Assembly (NCBI GenBank): GCA_028871455.1 | Contig: JAGWNF010000001.1 | Location: 232,349-296,348 of the forward strand | Origin: Alphaproteobacteria bacterium | GTDB taxonomy: Bacteria > Pseudomonadota > Alphaproteobacteria > ATCC43930 > CGMCC-115725 | Length of the DNA: 64,000 nt | Direction: 5' to 3' | Shown: positions 36,125 to 45,138 of the stretch, in pieces | Position numbering within the stretch: the first letter of the stretch is position 1 | How the letters are laid out: each line of letters starts with the position of its first letter | Notes under the pieces: model-generated | The model's database searches: none | What the model was told of the DNA's origin: nothing | Seen by the model: only the letters and a program-made list of their open reading frames with translations | Position numbers and translations under genes: made by a program

Positions 36125-36217
36125 ACGCCTGTGACGTGCGGCTTCGGCGCTGGCGGAGACGACCCTGGCACCCCATGTCTGTTTCTGGCAAGAAGCGATC
36201 AAGACAAGGAGCGAAAG

Positions 36218-37648
36218 ATGAGCGATCTGGCGCGCGCCGAGAGTCTGTTTTTCGCCGGCACCGGCATGGATCGCGCGCGGGTCGATCGCATCGTTCGCGA
36301 CTCGCTGGCCGGCATGGACGACGGCGAGCTGTTCCTCGAATGGAGCCAGTCAGAAGCGCTGGCGCTGGATGACGGCCGCATCAAGAGCGCGAGCTTCGAC
36401 CAGTCGCAAGGCTTCGGCCTGCGCGCGCTGTCCGGCGAGGCTGCGGGTTACGCGCATGCGTCCGAACTGTCCGAAGATGCTATCCGCCGCGCCGGCGAGA
36501 CTGTGCGCGCAGTGAAGCACGGACACGGCGGCGTGCTGGCGCCGCCGCCCGGCACCAACCGCCAGCTCTATACCGACGCCAATCCGCTGCAGCTTGCGCC
36601 GTTCGACGCCAAGACCAAGCTGTTGATGGAAATCGACGCCTATGCGCGCGCTCGGGACAGGCGTGTGCGACAGGTGACGGCGTCGCTCGCAGGCGAGTGG
36701 CGCACGATCGAAATCATTCGCGCCGACGGCGAGGCGCATGTCGATATTCGGCCGTTGGTACGGCTCAATGTCAGCGTGGTGGTGGAGGAGAACGGCCGCA
36801 TGGAAGTCGGCAGCCATGGCGCCGGCGGCCGCATCGAATACGCGCGCTATCTCGATCCGGCCCAGTGGCACGCGCAGGTCGACGAGGCGCTGCGGCAAGC
36901 GTTGGTGAACCTCGCTTCGGTGTCCGCACCAGCCGGCGAGATGACCGTCGTGCTCGGTCCCGGCTGGCCCGGCGTCATGCTGCACGAGGCGGTCGGGCAC
37001 GGACTCGAAGGTGACTTCAACCGCAAGAAGACCTCGGCCTTCAGCGGCCTGATCGGTCAGCGCGTCGCGGCACCGGGCGTCACCGTCGTTGACGACGGCA
37101 CGCTCAAGGACCGACGCGGCTCGCTCACGGTCGACGACGAAGGCACGCCAAGCGCCTGCACGACCTTGATCGAGGACGGCATCCTCAAGGGCTACATGCA
37201 GGACCGGCTCAATGCGCGCCTCATGAACATGAAACCCACCGGCAATGGCCGGCGGCAGAGCTACGGCCACGCGCCGATGCCGCGCATGACCAACACCTAT
37301 ATGCTGGCCGGCTCGCACGATCCGGCCGAGATCATCGCCTCGGTGAAACGGGGCGTATATGCGGTCAATTTCGGCGGCGGCCAGGTCGACATCACTTCTG
37401 GCAAGTTCGTGTTCTCCGCGTCGGAGGCCTATCTGATCGAGAACGGCAAGATCGGCCCGTCGCTCAAAGGCGCGACGCTGATCGGCAACGGGCCCGATGC
37501 GCTGACCAAGATCACGATGATCGGCAACGATCTGAAGCTCGACGACGGCGTCGGCACCTGCGGCAAAGATGGTCAGGGCGTGCCGGTCGGCGTCGGCCAA
37601 CCGACGTTGCGCATGGACGGACTCACGGTCGGCGGCACCGCCGCATGA
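36218..37648 (+). CDS. tldD: TldD metallopeptidase
   Basis: A 476-residue protein preceded by AAGGAG six bases from ATG 36218. The zinc motif HEAVGH (HExxxH, residues 256-261) is in GWPGVMLHEAVGHGLEGDF, and the third ligand Cys is probably in VGTCGKDGQGVPVGVG near the end. TldD works with TldE (PmbA) as a heterodimer that cleaves unfolded peptides and matures some peptides such as microcin B17; tldE is at 43349. The stop overlaps the next gene by 4 nt, coupling it to a secreted glycoside-hydrolase-like protein. Confidence 0.95.
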   Translation: MSDLARAESLFFAGTGMDRARVDRIVRDSLAGMDDGELFLEWSQSEALALDDGRIKSASFDQSQGFGLRALSGEAAGYAHASELSEDAIRRAGETVRAVKHGHGGVLAPPPGTNRQLYTDANPLQLAPFDAKTKLLMEIDAYARARDRRVRQVTASLAGEWRTIEIIRADGEAHVDIRPLVRLNVSVVVEENGRMEVGSHGAGGRIEYARYLDPAQWHAQVDEALRQALVNLASVSAPAGEMTVVLGPGWPGVMLHEAVGHGLEGDFNRKKTSAFSGLIGQRVAAPGVTVVDDGTLKDRRGSLTVDDEGTPSACTTLIEDGILKGYMQDRLNARLMNMKPTGNGRRQSYGHAPMPRMTNTYMLAGSHDPAEIIASVKRGVYAVNFGGGQVDITSGKFVFSASEAYLIENGKIGPSLKGATLIGNGPDALTKITMIGNDLKLDDGVGTCGKDGQGVPVGVGQPTLRMDGLTVGGTAA

Positions 37649-39585
37649 ATTTTTTCGGGCGGGTTGGCGCCGCCATCGCGGCGGCCGTTCTCGTCTGCGT
37701 CGCCCAATCCGCTGTTGCCGCCGCCTGCGACCTCGCGCAGGCGCCGACGACGCGCTGGCGGGCGGTCGAGCAGAACGGTCACGCTTGGTTGGTCGATCCC
37801 TGCGGCGTGCGCACATTCTCGATCGGCGTCAATGTGCTCGACGCCGGCCGTTCCGGCGCCAAGCTGCGGCGGCCGCATTACGACTGGCGCGCACACTATG
37901 CGTCGATTGACGACTGGATCCACGCGACTGACGCGCGGCTACATGCCTGGGGTTTCAATGCCGCCGGCGCCTGGTCGCTGCCGCCGCAGGAGCTGCGCCT
38001 GCCGACCACGATTGATCTCGAGCTCGGCCGGCTGTCGCGCTTTCACTGGTTTGACCCGTTTCGGCCCGACATGGGCGCCATCATGGACGCCGAGGCCGCG
38101 AAGCTGGTCGCGCCCTATCGTCACACCGCCTATCGCATCGGCTATTTCTCGGACAACGAAGTCGGCTGGTGGAGCGGCGCGCTCTTTACCTTCTATTCGC
38201 GCAAGCCGGCGGCGAATTACACCAAGCAGCACTTGGTCGCGTTACTGCGTGAGCGCTACCACGAGGATTGGACGCGCTTCACGCGCGACTTCATGCCGCC
38301 TGCCGGCGTCCATTCGTGGCGGGAATTGCTCGCGACGCGGCAAACGACGCGCCTGCGGCCCGGCGGCGACGGCGCCGGCGTGATCGAAGAATGGACGGGC
38401 ATTGTCGCGACGCGTTATTACGCCCTGGCTTCTGCCGCAATTCACAAGGCGGATCCGGAGGCGCTCTATCTCGGCGATCGGCTGCCGATCTATTACGATC
38501 CGGCCGCCATCCGCGCCGAAGCGCGCTACGTCGACGTCATCGCCACCAACTACAACGTCGACAGCCCGGAAGGCTGGATCGCGCCCTACTTCTTCGACGG
38601 TCTGCGGCGCCTTTCGGGCGACAAGCCGGTGCTGATCTCGGAATGGTTCTATGCCGCGCACGAAAACCGCACCGGCAACCGCAACAATGGTCACTTGATG
38701 ACGGTCGAGACGCAAGCCGAGCGCGCCGCTGGCGCAAGCGCCGCCGCACGCGACTTCGTTGCGATCCCTGAGATTCTTGGCGTCGACTGGTTCCAGTACT
38801 ACGACTATCCGCTCGGCGGCCGGCAGGATAGCGAGGATTACAATTTCGGTCTGGTCGACATCAGTGATCGGCCGTATCGGCGGCTGGTGACAGCGCTCAC
38901 CGCGGCCAACCGGCAACTGCCAATGCTCCACGCCGACGCCGCCCCGATGGCGCGGCAGGATCGCGACGCGATCCGTGTGCCGCACGTGGCGATCGACTTC
39001 GCCAAGCCCTCGCTGATCGACTGGCCGAAGCCGGTGTCGCTATTGCCGCCGTTGGAAACATCAACGGGCGACGTGCCCTTCGGCGAAGTCTACCTCGCAT
39101 GGGACAACCGCGGCATCGAGTTCGCGACCATCGGCCAGGATTATTACGACCTCGGCGTGCTGGCCTATAAGGGCCGATTTCCGCTGAGCGAGGCCTATCG
39201 CATTGCGGTCGATTTCGACGCCGGTGCCGGACCGCGCCGGTTCACGTTGTATTTCATTCCGCCCAGAGGCAAGGCACGCAACTATCCGCCGATGAAGCCG
39301 GTCCTCTGCGTCGGATCGCCCGAGGAACACCGCGGATCGACATGTTCATCGGTCGCCGGCGGTATTGCGCATTATTTCGGCGCCGACCAGCCGCGCATCG
39401 TCGCCGATGCATTGATTCCGTGGTCGGCGCTCGGCATCGCGGGCCCGCCGGAATCGCATCGTATCCGGCTCGACGTTACCGCGCGCAGCTGGTTCCGCGC
39501 GCGCTGGATGTCGCTGTCGGGTCAGACACCCGAGACGACGGCCGCCGATCCTCGGCTCTGGCTGACGGCAACTCTGACTCAATAA
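37645..39585 (+). CDS. Secreted glycoside hydrolase-like protein (agarase-like, with a C-terminal CBM9-like domain)
   Basis: A 646-residue protein with a signal peptide (residues 1-27, ending VAAAC). The central (beta/alpha)8-type region has AWGFNAAGAWS (101-111), FSDNEVGWW with candidate acid/base E172 and VLISEWFYAAHENRTG with candidate nucleophile E333, both at positions expected for a GH-A clan enzyme; the pattern recalls beta-agarases (GH50/GH86). The last ~200 residues (YLAWDNRGIEFATIG, IPWSALGI, WFRARWMSLSG) look like a CBM9-like beta-sandwich. The substrate is unknown. The start overlaps tldD by 4 nt (ATGA), and the 3' end overlaps gshA by 7 nt. Confidence 0.72.
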   Translation: MNFFGRVGAAIAAAVLVCVAQSAVAAACDLAQAPTTRWRAVEQNGHAWLVDPCGVRTFSIGVNVLDAGRSGAKLRRPHYDWRAHYASIDDWIHATDARLHAWGFNAAGAWSLPPQELRLPTTIDLELGRLSRFHWFDPFRPDMGAIMDAEAAKLVAPYRHTAYRIGYFSDNEVGWWSGALFTFYSRKPAANYTKQHLVALLRERYHEDWTRFTRDFMPPAGVHSWRELLATRQTTRLRPGGDGAGVIEEWTGIVATRYYALASAAIHKADPEALYLGDRLPIYYDPAAIRAEARYVDVIATNYNVDSPEGWIAPYFFDGLRRLSGDKPVLISEWFYAAHENRTGNRNNGHLMTVETQAERAAGASAAARDFVAIPEILGVDWFQYYDYPLGGRQDSEDYNFGLVDISDRPYRRLVTALTAANRQLPMLHADAAPMARQDRDAIRVPHVAIDFAKPSLIDWPKPVSLLPPLETSTGDVPFGEVYLAWDNRGIEFATIGQDYYDLGVLAYKGRFPLSEAYRIAVDFDAGAGPRRFTLYFIPPRGKARNYPPMKPVLCVGSPEEHRGSTCSSVAGGIAHYFGADQPRIVADALIPWSALGIAGPPESHRIRLDVTARSWFRARWMSLSGQTPETTAADPRLWLTATLTQ

Positions 39586-40943
39586 GCCTGTTCGTCGTAA
39601 AGCGGCTCGATCCGGCCGCCCCAGCGCGTGTTGAATTCTTCGAGAAGCAGCTCGGCCGGCGTGCGGCCGCGGTCGACGATCTCGAGCAGCGGCTCGAGAT
39701 AGACGCGCTCGTCGTCCTTGGTGGTATCGAGTTCGGCGCGCCGCCGCAGGCCGTCGCGCGCAATCGCCAGCATCTCCTTGGCCCAGTCGTTGAGCAGCCG
39801 GCCGCGGAATGGTGTCGCCAAGCCCTGGCGCGGTACTGTCATATGCAGCGCCTCGCGCTCGGCTGCGGTCCAGTCCTCGATCATCGCCGCGACGGCATCG
39901 AGCGCCGTTTGCTCGTAGAGCAGGCCGGTCCACAGCGCGGGCAGCGCGCAAAGGCGACGCCACGGACCGCCGTCGGCGCCGCGCATCTCGAGATATTTCT
40001 TGAGCCGCACCTCGGGGAACGCGGTGGTCAGGTGATCCGACCAGTCGCCCAATGTCGGCAGCGCGCCGGGCAGACCGGGCAGCTTGCCCTTGAGAAAATC
40101 GCGGAAGCTTTGACCAGCGACGTCGATGTACTGGCCGTCGCGATAAACGAAGTACATCGGCACGTCGAGCATGTAATCGACGTAACGCTCGAAACCCATG
40201 CCGGACTCGAACACGAAGGGCAGCATGCCGCTGCGATCGGGATCGGTGTCGGTCCAGACGTGGCCACGGTAGCTGACGAAGCCGTTGGGTTTGCCTTCCA
40301 TGAAGGGTGAATTGGCGAACAGTGCGACCGTCAGCGGCTGCAGCGCTAGGCCGACGCGGAATTTCGTCACCATGTCGGCTTCGTCGGCGTAATCGAGATT
40401 CACCTGCACCGTGCAGGTGCGCAGCATCATGTCGAGGCCGAGCGTGCCCTTCTGCGGCATATAGCGACGCATGATGGCGTAACGGCGCTTCGGCATCCAT
40501 GGCACGTCTTCGCGCCGCCATTTCGGATCAAAGCCCATGCCGAGCATGCCAAGATCGAGCTCGCCGGCGACCTCGCGCACCTGCCGCAGATGGCGATGCA
40601 GCTCGCCGCAGGTCTCGTGCAGCGTCGCCAAGGGCGCACCTGAGAGCTCGAACTGGCCGCCGGGTTCGAGCGAGATGCCGGCGGCGTCCTGCGACAGGCC
40701 AATCAGGTTGTCGCCGTCCATCACCTTCTGCCAGCCGAAGCGCTGCAACCGCTCGAGCAACGCGCGAATACCATCAGCGCCCTCATAAGACGGCCGCGAC
40801 AGATCGCGCCGGTGGAAGACGAACTTCTCGTGCTCGGTGCCGATGCGCCATTGCGGGCGCGGCTTACTGCCCGACGCGATGTAGTCGATCAGCTGGCGCT
40901 TGTCGATGACGGGCGCGCCGCCCGATTGCGAGGGAGCCGACAT
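39579..40943 (-). CDS. gshA: Glutamate--cysteine ligase, plant/alphaproteobacterial type
   Basis: A 454-residue enzyme catalysing the first step of glutathione synthesis. KPRPQWRIGTEHEKFVFH is the ATP/Glu-binding start of the class, DMMLRTCTVQVNLDYADE and FANSPFMEGKPNGF the core, and TPFRGRLLNDWAKEML the C-terminal signature. This is the plant-like GshA family found in alphaproteobacteria, distinct from E. coli GshA. No SD precedes the chosen ATG 40943. It starts 32 nt after rsmE. Confidence 0.92.
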   Translation of the reverse strand: MSAPSQSGGAPVIDKRQLIDYIASGSKPRPQWRIGTEHEKFVFHRRDLSRPSYEGADGIRALLERLQRFGWQKVMDGDNLIGLSQDAAGISLEPGGQFELSGAPLATLHETCGELHRHLRQVREVAGELDLGMLGMGFDPKWRREDVPWMPKRRYAIMRRYMPQKGTLGLDMMLRTCTVQVNLDYADEADMVTKFRVGLALQPLTVALFANSPFMEGKPNGFVSYRGHVWTDTDPDRSGMLPFVFESGMGFERYVDYMLDVPMYFVYRDGQYIDVAGQSFRDFLKGKLPGLPGALPTLGDWSDHLTTAFPEVRLKKYLEMRGADGGPWRRLCALPALWTGLLYEQTALDAVAAMIEDWTAAEREALHMTVPRQGLATPFRGRLLNDWAKEMLAIARDGLRRRAELDTTKDDERVYLEPLLEIVDRGRTPAELLLEEFNTRWGGRIEPLYDEQAY

Positions 40944-40975
40944 CTGAACCCGAACGTGTTGCGAAAAGCGGACGA

Positions 40976-41710
40976 TCAGCGTGATCGGGCCGCAGACCAG
41001 TCCCCGATCACCGCCTGGACCACCGCCAGCGCCGCGAGCGCGGCGGTGTCGGCGCGCAAAACGCGCGGGCCCAGACCGACGGCGCAAACAAAGGGCAGCC
41101 GGCGAAGCAGGTCAAGCTCCGAATCTGCAAAACCGCCCTCGGGTCCGATCAAGACGGCACGCGGCGTGCCGGCGATGTCCTTGAGCGCCGCGGCGATGGA
41201 TGGCGATTGTCCGGTCTCGTCGCAGACCACGAGTCGACGACCCGCACCCCAATCCGCAAGCAGGTCGGCGAGACTCACCGGTGCGCGCAGCACCGGCACG
41301 GTGAGCCGCTGGCTTTGTTCGGCCGCCTCGATCGTGTTGGCACGCAGGCGCTCGAGATTGACCCGGCTCACCGTCGTGCGCTCAGTAACGACGGGACGCA
41401 GCTCGGCAACGCCGAGCTCGGTCGCTTTCTCGACGAGATAGTCGAGCCGCGCGCGCTTGACCGGCGCGAAGCACAGCCAAAGATCGCCATCGCTTTGCTG
41501 CGGCCGGCGGCTTTCTGACACGTCGAGGGTGCAGATGCGACGGCCGGATTCGGCGATGCGTGCCGCGAATTCGCCGTCGCGACCGTTGAATACGGCCAGC
41601 GTGTCGCCCGGCTTCATGCGCATCACCGACAGCAGATAGTGCGCTTGTCCGGCGGTGACCTGCAACGTCACGCCGGGCGCGAGGTCCGATTCGACGAAGA
41701 TCCGCGTCAT
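40976..41710 (-). CDS. rsmE: 16S rRNA (uracil(1498)-N(3))-methyltransferase
   Basis: A 244-residue SPOUT-fold methyltransferase. I chose ATG 41710 (MTRIFVESDL); earlier starts at 41725 or 41788 would give a non-conserved leader and, at 41788, overlap ubiA. FAPVKRARLDYLVEKATELG, VLIGPEGGFADSELDLL and VGLGPRVLRADTAALAAL are the diagnostic motifs, the last two forming the AdoMet-binding knot. It methylates U1498 in the 30S decoding region. Confidence 0.92.
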   Translation of the reverse strand: MTRIFVESDLAPGVTLQVTAGQAHYLLSVMRMKPGDTLAVFNGRDGEFAARIAESGRRICTLDVSESRRPQQSDGDLWLCFAPVKRARLDYLVEKATELGVAELRPVVTERTTVSRVNLERLRANTIEAAEQSQRLTVPVLRAPVSLADLLADWGAGRRLVVCDETGQSPSIAAALKDIAGTPRAVLIGPEGGFADSELDLLRRLPFVCAVGLGPRVLRADTAALAALAVVQAVIGDWSAARSR

Positions 41711-41777
41711 CGCGCGATAGGCCATAGACCGATACTGCCACACTTTTATGACGGCCGGTCCGCGGGCAAGATAAGGC

Positions 41778-42671
41778 ATGACCGACATCCCGAGCGGCGA
41801 CTGGGTCGATCGTTGCGCACCGGCAGCGTGGCGGCCTTACCTGCGTCTGGCGCGGCTTGATCGGCCGATCGGTACCTGGCTGCTGCTGTTTCCAGGCTGG
41901 TGGAGCGTGGCGCTGGCGACGTCGGGCTGGCCTGACTGGCGGTTGATGGTCCTGTTCGGCGTCGGCGCGATGGCGATGCGCGGCGCGGGCTGCACGCTCA
42001 ACGACATCGCCGACCGCGATTTCGACGCGCGCGTCGCGCGCACGCGAACGCGGCCGGTCGCCAGCGGCGCCGTTTCGGTCCAGCAGGCGATTGCGTTCAT
42101 GGCGCTGGAGGTGGCAATCGGCGCCGCCGTGCTGTTGTCGTTCAACCGCGCTGCGATCCTGCTCGGCATTCTCGTGCTCGTGCTGGTCGCGACCTATCCG
42201 TTCATGAAGCGGATCACTTATTGGCCGCAATTCTTCCTCGGCCTGAATTTCAACTGGGGCGCCCTGCTGGGTTGGGCGGCGGTGCGCGGCGATCTGCAAT
42301 GGCCCGCGGCGTTGCTTTACGCCGGCGGTATCTGTTGGACACTCGGCTACGACACCATCTACGCCCACCAGGACAAAGACGACGACGCGCTCATCGGCGT
42401 AAAATCCTCAGCGCTGGCGCTGGGCGCGCGTACACGGCCCTTCCTGTTTATCTTCTACGCCGCGGCCGCGGTGTTGTGGGCGGCAACTGGCGTGAGCGCG
42501 GCGCTCGGTTGGCCGTTCTGGATCGGCCTCGCCCTCGCGACGGCGCAGATGCTCTGGCAGGCCGCGATGGTCGACATCGATGACAGCGCCGACTGCCTTG
42601 CCAAGTTCCGCTCCAACCGCGTTATCGGCTGGGCGCTGCTCCTGGGCATCGTCGCCGCCCATGTCGCTTGA
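41778..42671 (+). CDS. ubiA: 4-hydroxybenzoate polyprenyltransferase
   Basis: A 297-residue membrane prenyltransferase of ubiquinone synthesis. The two Asp-rich motifs are NDIADRDFDARVARTRTRP (Mg/prenyl-diphosphate) and YDTIYAHQDKDDDALIG. PYLRLARLDRPIGTWLLLFP is the family N-terminus and PFMKRITYWPQFFLGLNFNW a conserved segment. About eight spans can be seen. It is the first gene of a short plus-strand operon and overlaps the next start by 11 nt. Confidence 0.95.
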   Translation: MTDIPSGDWVDRCAPAAWRPYLRLARLDRPIGTWLLLFPGWWSVALATSGWPDWRLMVLFGVGAMAMRGAGCTLNDIADRDFDARVARTRTRPVASGAVSVQQAIAFMALEVAIGAAVLLSFNRAAILLGILVLVLVATYPFMKRITYWPQFFLGLNFNWGALLGWAAVRGDLQWPAALLYAGGICWTLGYDTIYAHQDKDDDALIGVKSSALALGARTRPFLFIFYAAAAVLWAATGVSAALGWPFWIGLALATAQMLWQAAMVDIDDSADCLAKFRSNRVIGWALLLGIVAAHVA

Positions 42672-43302
42672 GCGCAACTTCGTCTGCGCGAACACTGTGA
42701 TCGCCTCGCCGCCACTGACGCCGGAGATCAGGCTGCACCTCGCCACCGCCGTCACGCCGCTATGGCAGGCCACAGAGGCGGCCTTGCACCAGACGCAATT
42801 GCCGCCGCCCTATTGGGCCTTTGCCTGGGCGGGCGGCCAGGCCGTTGCGCGACACGTGCTCGACCATCCGGCGCTGGTCGCCAGCCATCGCGTACTGGAT
42901 TTCGGCGCCGGCAGCGGCGTCATCGCGATCGCCGCGGCCAAGGCGGGTGCGCATGTCACGGCGGCCGAGCCCGACCGCTTTGCGGTCGCCGCCTTAACGC
43001 TCAACGCGGCGCTTAACGGCGTGGAGATTGAAATCGAGACCGCCGATCTGCTGACAGGCGCCGGCGCCTGGGATGCGGTCCTTGCCGGCGACATGTGCTA
43101 CGAGCGGCCGCTCGCCGAGCGCCTCGTCCCCTGGCTTGCGGCGCGGGCGCGCGAGGGCGCGCTGGTCCTGCTTGGTGATCCGGGTCGCGCTTACCTGCCG
43201 ACGCGCGGCCTCCAGGCGCTGGCGCGCCATTGGGTGCCGACGCCGCTCGAACTCGAAGACCGCGAAGCACGCGAGACCACGGTGTGGCGGCTTCAGGGAT
43301 GA
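42661..43302 (+). CDS. Class I SAM-dependent methyltransferase, probable ETFB-lysine methyltransferase-like
   Basis: A 213-residue protein beginning at ATG 42661, within the last 11 nt of ubiA. The AdoMet-binding motif I is RVLDFGAGSGVIAIAAAKAG followed by VTAAEPDRFA (acidic loop). PPPYWAFAWAGGQAVARHVL and DMCYERPLAERL, with GDPGRAYLPTRGL near the end, resemble the protein N-methyltransferases of the ETFBKMT/Nnt1 type, which modify electron-transfer flavoprotein beta in mitochondria. The substrate assignment is an inference. Confidence 0.8.
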   Translation: MSLERNFVCANTVIASPPLTPEIRLHLATAVTPLWQATEAALHQTQLPPPYWAFAWAGGQAVARHVLDHPALVASHRVLDFGAGSGVIAIAAAKAGAHVTAAEPDRFAVAALTLNAALNGVEIEIETADLLTGAGAWDAVLAGDMCYERPLAERLVPWLAARAREGALVLLGDPGRAYLPTRGLQALARHWVPTPLELEDREARETTVWRLQG

Positions 43303-43348
43303 CCCATTGACGCTGGCAACCGCGCGTGGCGCTCCCATATGATGGCGC

Positions 43349-44692
43349 ATGCGCAAATCGCCCGACCCGCTCGCCCTGCTGGGCGATCTCGTCAGTCGCG
43401 CCCGTCGGCAGGGCGCCGACCAGGCCGATGCGGTGCTGATCGAAAGCGTTGCGCTTTCACACGCGCAGCGGCTCGGCAAGCTCGAGAAGCTGGAGCGCGC
43501 CGAAAGCTTCGACCTTGGCCTGCGCGTGATCATCGGCAAGCGGCAAGCCATCGTCTCGTCCAACGACCGCGACGCCGACCACGGCGGCGAACTGATCGGC
43601 CGCGCGCTGGCGATGGCGCGTAGCGTACCGGAAGACCCTTTTTGTGGCCTCGCCGATCCTGCCGATCTGGCAAAAGACATTCCGGATCTCGAGCTTGCCG
43701 ATCCCGTCGAGCCGATGCCGGCGCTTCTGGCCGAGCGCGCCGGCGCCGCCGAGGACGCGGCGCTGGCTGTCAAGGGCGTGACCAATTCGGAAGGTGCCCA
43801 GGCTGGCTGGTCGCAAAGTCGTGTCGCGCTGATCGCCTCGAACGGATTTTCCGGCCACTACGCCACGACCGGCCACGCGATCGCTGTTGCCGTCCTGGCG
43901 AGCAAAGGCTCGGCGATGGAACGCGACGACGACTGGGACTCGGCGGTGTTCGGCGCCGACCTGAGGGATCCGGCGGCGATCGGCCGCAAGGCGGGCGAGC
44001 GTACGGTGCGCCGGCTCGGCGGCCGCAAGGTGCCGAGCGCCAAGGTGCCGGTCGTCTACGATCCGCGCGTCTCATCCTCGCTCTTGCGCCATCTGAGCGG
44101 CGCGATCAGCGGTCCCTCGATTGCCCGTGGCACGTCCTTCCTCAAGGATCGGATGGGCGAGAACATTTTCCCGCGCGGTATAACCGTGATGGACGATCCG
44201 CACATGAAGCGCGGCCACCGCTCGGCACCATTTGATGGCGAAGGCATTGCGACAGCAAAGCGCGAAGTGATTGCCGACGGCGTGCTGCAAACATGGCTGC
44301 TCGACTTGGCGTCGGCACGACAACTCAAGCTCAAGACCACGGGCCATGCCCGGCGGGGTACCTCGGGCCCGCCCGGGCCGGCGCCGGCTAATTTCTATCT
44401 CATGCCCGGCGCCGTGACCGCGCAGGAGTTGATCGGCGACGTCGCCGGCGGCTTCTACGTCACCGAGCTCATGGGTATGGGCGTCAGCGGCGTGACCGGC
44501 GACTACAGCCGTGGCGCAGCAGGCTTCTGGATCGAGAACGGCGTGCTCGCCTTCCCGGTCAGCGAGGTGACGATCGCCGGCAATTTGAAGGACATGTTCC
44601 GCCATCTGACTCCGGCCAACGATCTGGAATTCCGCACCGGCATCGATGCGCCGACGGTCCGGGTTGATGGCATGACGGTGGCCGGCGCCTGA
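43349..44692 (+). CDS. pmbA: TldE/PmbA metallopeptidase subunit
   Basis: A 447-residue TldE/PmbA protein, partner of TldD. It lacks the HExxxH motif as expected, and carries GVTNSEGAQAGWSQSRVALI, VVYDPRVSSSLLRHLSGAI, SFLKDRMGENIF and GVTGDYSRGAAGFWIENG, all conserved in TldE. The start ATG 43349 is 46 nt after the methyltransferase. tldD is 6 kb away, so the two subunits are expressed from separate operons. Confidence 0.93.
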   Translation: MRKSPDPLALLGDLVSRARRQGADQADAVLIESVALSHAQRLGKLEKLERAESFDLGLRVIIGKRQAIVSSNDRDADHGGELIGRALAMARSVPEDPFCGLADPADLAKDIPDLELADPVEPMPALLAERAGAAEDAALAVKGVTNSEGAQAGWSQSRVALIASNGFSGHYATTGHAIAVAVLASKGSAMERDDDWDSAVFGADLRDPAAIGRKAGERTVRRLGGRKVPSAKVPVVYDPRVSSSLLRHLSGAISGPSIARGTSFLKDRMGENIFPRGITVMDDPHMKRGHRSAPFDGEGIATAKREVIADGVLQTWLLDLASARQLKLKTTGHARRGTSGPPGPAPANFYLMPGAVTAQELIGDVAGGFYVTELMGMGVSGVTGDYSRGAAGFWIENGVLAFPVSEVTIAGNLKDMFRHLTPANDLEFRTGIDAPTVRVDGMTVAGA

Positions 44693-44802
44693 GCCGCGGC
44701 GCCTTGCGGGCGCGCCTGCGCCTCGTTATGAGTGCAATCGGCCCGGCGCGGCATGCTATGATCACGTGGTAAATCCCGGGTTTTGCAGAGGATTCCGGTC
44801 GC

Positions 44803-45135
44803 TTGAGCCCCGAAGCTACGCCGCGCGACGCCGCGAAGGAGCGGCCGGCTACGCTGCCGTTGCTGCGCCGGCTGATTCGCGAATTCGTGCAACCTTATAT
44901 CGGTCGGCTGGCGGTCGCGCTCGTCTGCATGGGAATCATGGCCGGCGCCACGGCCGTCAACGCATGGCTTATCGGTGCCGACTTGATCTACGTGATCGAC
45001 AAGGGTCGCGTCGTCGAGCAGGGGACGCACACCGAGTTGATGCGCGAGCGCGGCGTCTATGCGCGCCTCTACGCGCTGCAATTCGCCGACCAGGCGGCGG
45101 ACGAGCCCTCGCTGCGCGCCATCCGGGCGTCCTAG
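44803..45135 (+). pseudogene. MsbA-type lipid A ABC exporter, reduced by an in-frame internal deletion
   Basis: A 110-codon gene (TTG start 44803). Residues 1-57 look like the N-terminus of an MsbA-type exporter: a basic cytoplasmic segment (RRLIREFVQPYIGRL) and the first span (~residues 36-57). From about residue 59 it switches to the C-terminal end of the ABC ATPase (ADLIYVIDKGRVVEQGTHTE, then ERGVYARLYALQF). The remaining spans, Walker A, signature and Walker B are missing. A full MsbA is about 580-620 residues, so some 470-500 codons are absent. The junction lies near 44965-44985 and the frame is preserved. It sits at the head of lipid A genes, where msbA normally belongs, and cannot transport. 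It could be a natural deletion, or an assembly collapse. Confidence 0.72.
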
Positions 45136-45138
45136 GGC

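Larger units (their letters stand above)
35952..36217. promoter_or_regulatory. Divergent regulatory region between coxB and tldD
   Basis: This 266-bp gap is the largest divergent control region in the window. It holds a perfect palindrome (36100-36114) and imperfect direct repeats (36034-36046 and 36112-36124). I could not assign convincing -35/-10 pairs. Both the 12-gene cox operon and tldD must start here. Confidence 0.5.
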
